A DNA stretch of 64,000 nt from Xylanimonas cellulosilytica DSM 15894. GTDB lineage: Bacteria; Actinomycetota; Actinomycetes; Actinomycetales; Cellulomonadaceae. A program made the translations under genes and the position numbers. The stretch lies in the NCBI RefSeq assembly GCF_000024965.1, contig NC_013530.1:3286001-3350000 (forward strand), given 5' to 3'. Under the pieces are notes generated by a model. The model saw nothing but the letters and a program-made list of their open reading frames with translations. It had not been told where the DNA came from and ran no database searches. This document shows, one piece after another, positions 61,502-64,000 of this stretch (position 1 is the stretch's first letter; every line of letters starts with the position of its first letter).

Positions 61502-64000
61502 TCACAGCCGCTCGGCGATGACCTCGACCAGCGCCTTGCCCTCGACGCCGGCGAGCTGCACCGCCTGGGTGCGGCACGAGAACCCGTCCGCGAGGTACTC
61601 GGTGCCCTCCTCGGCGGACCGCAGCGCGGGCAGCAGCGCGTTCTCCGCGACCGCGACCGACACGTCGTAGTGGCCCTTCTGCATGCCGAAGTTCCCCGCG
61701 AGGCCGCAGCAGCCGGCCAGCACCTCGATCTGCGCGCCGCCGTCGCGCAGCAGCTTCTCGTCGGCCTGGTAGCCCATCACCGAGTGGTGGTGGCAGTGCG
61801 GCTGCACCACGGCCGTCAGGTCGGACAGGTCGGGCAGCTGCCACTCGTCGACGTCGGGGGCGGTCTCGGGCTCGGTGAGCAGCTCGGCGAGCGTGCGCGT
61901 CGCGGCGGCGACGGCCGCGGCGCGCGGGTCGTCGGGGAACAGGTCCAGCAGGTCGGAGCGCAGCACGGCGGTGCACGACGGCTCCAGCCCGAGGATCGGG
62001 ATGCCGTTGACGGCGTACGGGCCCAGCACCTTCAGCAGGTTGTCCAGGCGGCGGCGGGCGCCGTCGAGCTGGCCCGTGGAGATCCAGGTCAGGCCGCAGC
62101 ACGCCTCGTCCTCGGGCACGACGACGTCGTAGCCCGCGGCGGTGAGCACCCGGACGGCGGCCTGGGGCACGGACGGGGCCATCGCGTCGCTGAACGAGTC
62201 CGTCCACAGGACGACCTTCTGCCGCCCCTCGGGGGCGGGCCGCCCGGGCACCTGGCGGTGCGCGAGGCCGGGCACGCCGTGCGTCGCCCCGCCGCGGCGC
62301 CACCAGGTGCGGAACGGCACCTCGGCGAACGTCATCATCTCGCGGCGCGGGTCCATGCCGCCCAGCCACAGCACGGTCTTGGCGATCCACCGCACCCCGA
62401 GCACCTTGTTGACCAGGGGGGCGAACGGCCCGATGAGCCGGGTCCAGCGGGGCAGCCAGCCGAGCACGTAGTGGTCGATCGGGCGCAGCTTGCCCTTGTA
62501 GGTGCGGTGCAGCACCTCCGACTTGTACTGGGCCATGTCGACGCCGGCCGGGCAGTCCGCGGAGCACGCCTTGCACGAGAGGCACAGGTCGAGCGACTGG
62601 CGCACCTCGGGGGCGTTGAGGCCGCCGATCAGGGTGCCGTTGACGGCGTCCTGCAGCACGCGGGCACGGCCGCGCGTGACGTCCTTCTCGTCCTTGGTCG
62701 CCTGGTAGCTGGGGCACATGAAGCCGCCGCTGGCGTGGTTGTCGGCGCGGCACTTGCCGACGCCCACGCAGCGGTGCACCGCCGTCGTCAGGTCGTGGTG
62801 GTCGTGCCGGAACGAGAAGCCCGCGTGACCGGCCTTCTTCTCGATGCCCTGGAGCGCGCCGCCGGAGCGCGCACCGCCGTCGCGCGGGTCGACGGGCCGC
62901 GTCGACGGCACCGGGCGCGCCGCCGGGCGCCGCAGGTTCGCGTCCACCGCGGCGGGGCGGACGACGACGCCGGGGTTGAGCACGTCCTGCGGGTCGAACA
63001 GCGCCTTGAACCGTTCGAGCAGCGCGATCGCCTCGGGGCTGTACATGAGCGGCAGCAGCTCGGAGCGGGCGCGGCCGTCGCCGTGCTCACCGGACAGCGA
63101 GCCGCCGTAACGGGCCACGAGCTCCGCGGCCTCCGTCATGAAGGTGCGCAGCACCGAGCCCGACGCCTCCAGCGGGAAGTCGATGCGCAGGTGCACGCAG
63201 CCGTCGCCGAAGTGCCCGTAGGGCAGCCCGTCGACGCCGTACCGGGCCATCAGCGCGTCCAGGTCGCGCAGGTAGGCGCCCAGCTTCTCTGGCGGCACCG
63301 CCGAGTCCTCCCAGCCCGGCCACGCCTGCTCGCCCGACGGCGTGCGCCCGGCCAGGCCTGCGCCGTCGGCCCGGATGCGCCACATCTTGGTGGCGTCCGG
63401 TCCGGGCGGCAGGATCTGCGAGGCCTTGGCGTTCGACGCCGCCACGACGGCCTCCGCGTGGACGAGCGCCTCCTCCACGGTCGACCCGGCGACCTCGATC
63501 ATCAGCCACCCCGCGCCGTCGGGCAGCGGCGGCACCGCGTCGGCGCCGTGGGCGTTGCGCACGACGTCGACCAGGCGGGCGTCGAGACCCTCGATCGCGA
63601 GCGGGGCACCGGCACCGGTGACCCCCAGCAGGGCCGGGACGTCGTCGGCGGCCGACGGCATGTCGGGGTACCCGAGGACCACGAGCGTGGGCTGGAGCGG
63701 CAGCGGCACGAGCCGCAGGGTCGCCTCGAGCACGGTCACGCACGTGCCCTCGGTGCCCACCAGCGCCTTGGCCAGGTCGGAGCCGTTCTCCGGCAGCAGG
63801 TGCTCGAGCGAGTACCCCGAGACCTGGCGGCCGAACCGCCCGAACTGCGTGCGGATCAGCGCGAGGTTCTCGCGCACGAGCTCCTTGAGGCCCGGCACCT
63901 GCGGGAAGTCGGGGTCGCCGGCCCCGGCGACGAAGCGGCGTCCGCGACCGTCGACGACGTCGAGCGCGATCACGTTGTCGGCGGTGCGCCCGTAGGCGAC
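61502..64000 (-). CDS. FAD-binding and 4Fe-4S dehydrogenase, 5' end missing
   Basis: 832 residues visible, running off the right edge. Remnant of the FAD_binding_4 domain first, then the FAD-oxidase C-terminal domain (LPYGHFGDGCVHLRIDFPL; GGSLSGEHGDGRARSELLPL), then an Fe-S module with CLSCKACSADCPAGVDMAQY near residue 470, and CCG-type cysteine domains (EACCGLTW; LAGCCGLAGNFGMQKGHYD). The order matches D-lactate or D-2-hydroxyglutarate dehydrogenase-like proteins (YdiJ type, about 950-1000 aa), so about 130 N-terminal residues are missing. Membrane-associated electron donor; the acid substrate is uncertain. Confidence 0.88.
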   Translation of the reverse strand, partial: VAYGRTADNVIALDVVDGRGRRFVAGAGDPDFPQVPGLKELVRENLALIRTQFGRFGRQVSGYSLEHLLPENGSDLAKALVGTEGTCVTVLEATLRLVPLPLQPTLVVLGYPDMPSAADDVPALLGVTGAGAPLAIEGLDARLVDVVRNAHGADAVPPLPDGAGWLMIEVAGSTVEEALVHAEAVVAASNAKASQILPPGPDATKMWRIRADGAGLAGRTPSGEQAWPGWEDSAVPPEKLGAYLRDLDALMARYGVDGLPYGHFGDGCVHLRIDFPLEASGSVLRTFMTEAAELVARYGGSLSGEHGDGRARSELLPLMYSPEAIALLERFKALFDPQDVLNPGVVVRPAAVDANLRRPAARPVPSTRPVDPRDGGARSGGALQGIEKKAGHAGFSFRHDHHDLTTAVHRCVGVGKCRADNHASGGFMCPSYQATKDEKDVTRGRARVLQDAVNGTLIGGLNAPEVRQSLDLCLSCKACSADCPAGVDMAQYKSEVLHRTYKGKLRPIDHYVLGWLPRWTRLIGPFAPLVNKVLGVRWIAKTVLWLGGMDPRREMMTFAEVPFRTWWRRGGATHGVPGLAHRQVPGRPAPEGRQKVVLWTDSFSDAMAPSVPQAAVRVLTAAGYDVVVPEDEACCGLTWISTGQLDGARRRLDNLLKVLGPYAVNGIPILGLEPSCTAVLRSDLLDLFPDDPRAAAVAAATRTLAELLTEPETAPDVDEWQLPDLSDLTAVVQPHCHHHSVMGYQADEKLLRDGGAQIEVLAGCCGLAGNFGMQKGHYDVSVAVAENALLPALRSAEEGTEYLADGFSCRTQAVQLAGVEGKALVEVIAERL

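Overview
The window is very GC-rich, gene-dense bacterial DNA. GTG starts and 1-4 nt stop/start overlaps (GTGA, ATGA, TGATG) are the rule. MshA (mycothiol), Lsr2, CarD, SenX3/RegX3, coenzyme F420 genes and many leaderless TANNNT starts point to an actinobacterium. The dispersed repeat that reads VVEPVETT in translation is, from memory, typical of Micrococcales (Cellulomonas/Promicromonospora-like); the genus is inference.

Layout. 1-4.4 kb: partial FAD lactone oxidase, TetR regulator, ispDF, carD, a lipoprotein. 4.4-15.5 kb: a phosphate module made of two complete tandem pstSCAB operons, SenX3/RegX3 and divergent phoU, with PHO-box-like 11-nt repeats before both pstS genes and phoU. 15.6-20.9 kb: gpmA, mshA, a lactonase-like protein, lsr2, lysS. 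21.0-33.8 kb: one long leftward, translationally coupled block running tilS, hpt, ftsH, folE, folP, a folB-folK fusion, a DUF3180 protein, two YdbST-like PH-domain pairs and a DUF2520 protein. 33.9-42.8 kb: DUF2342 metalloprotease, then a rightward cassette (histidine kinase, response regulator, ferric-type ABC transporter) lying between it and dacB, then ppa. 42.8-49.6 kb: two redox enzymes, a secreted NlpC/P60 hydrolase, and metY-metX behind a leaderless 7-residue leader peptide. 49.6-61.5 kb: PNPOx-like protein and MocR regulator, quinone-reductase-like protein, a RAMA-domain protein with a degenerate nuclease fold, thiamine-binding protein, cofD-cofC (F420), VOC protein, second MocR, aldo/keto reductase, nitroreductase, GNAT. 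61.5-64.0 kb: large FAD/Fe-S dehydrogenase cut by the window edge.

How it fits together. SenX3/RegX3 probably sense phosphate limitation and drive both pst operons and phoU. The folate genes, tilS, hpt and ftsH form a housekeeping superoperon. CofC/CofD make F420 precursors that the LLM-type oxidoreductase may use. MetX makes O-acetylhomoserine for MetY, probably under attenuation control.

The least explained material is small-scale: three families of short palindromic repeats. One is a 42-bp element inserted in frame in two unrelated genes; one is a pair of 61-bp near-perfect palindromes; the third is the VVEPVETT repeat, which also sits inside the folB-folK coding sequence. Also notable are a 686-bp tract shared by the two pstB genes with one silent difference, and the metY leader. 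No tRNA, rRNA, CRISPR array, transposase or prophage gene was found.
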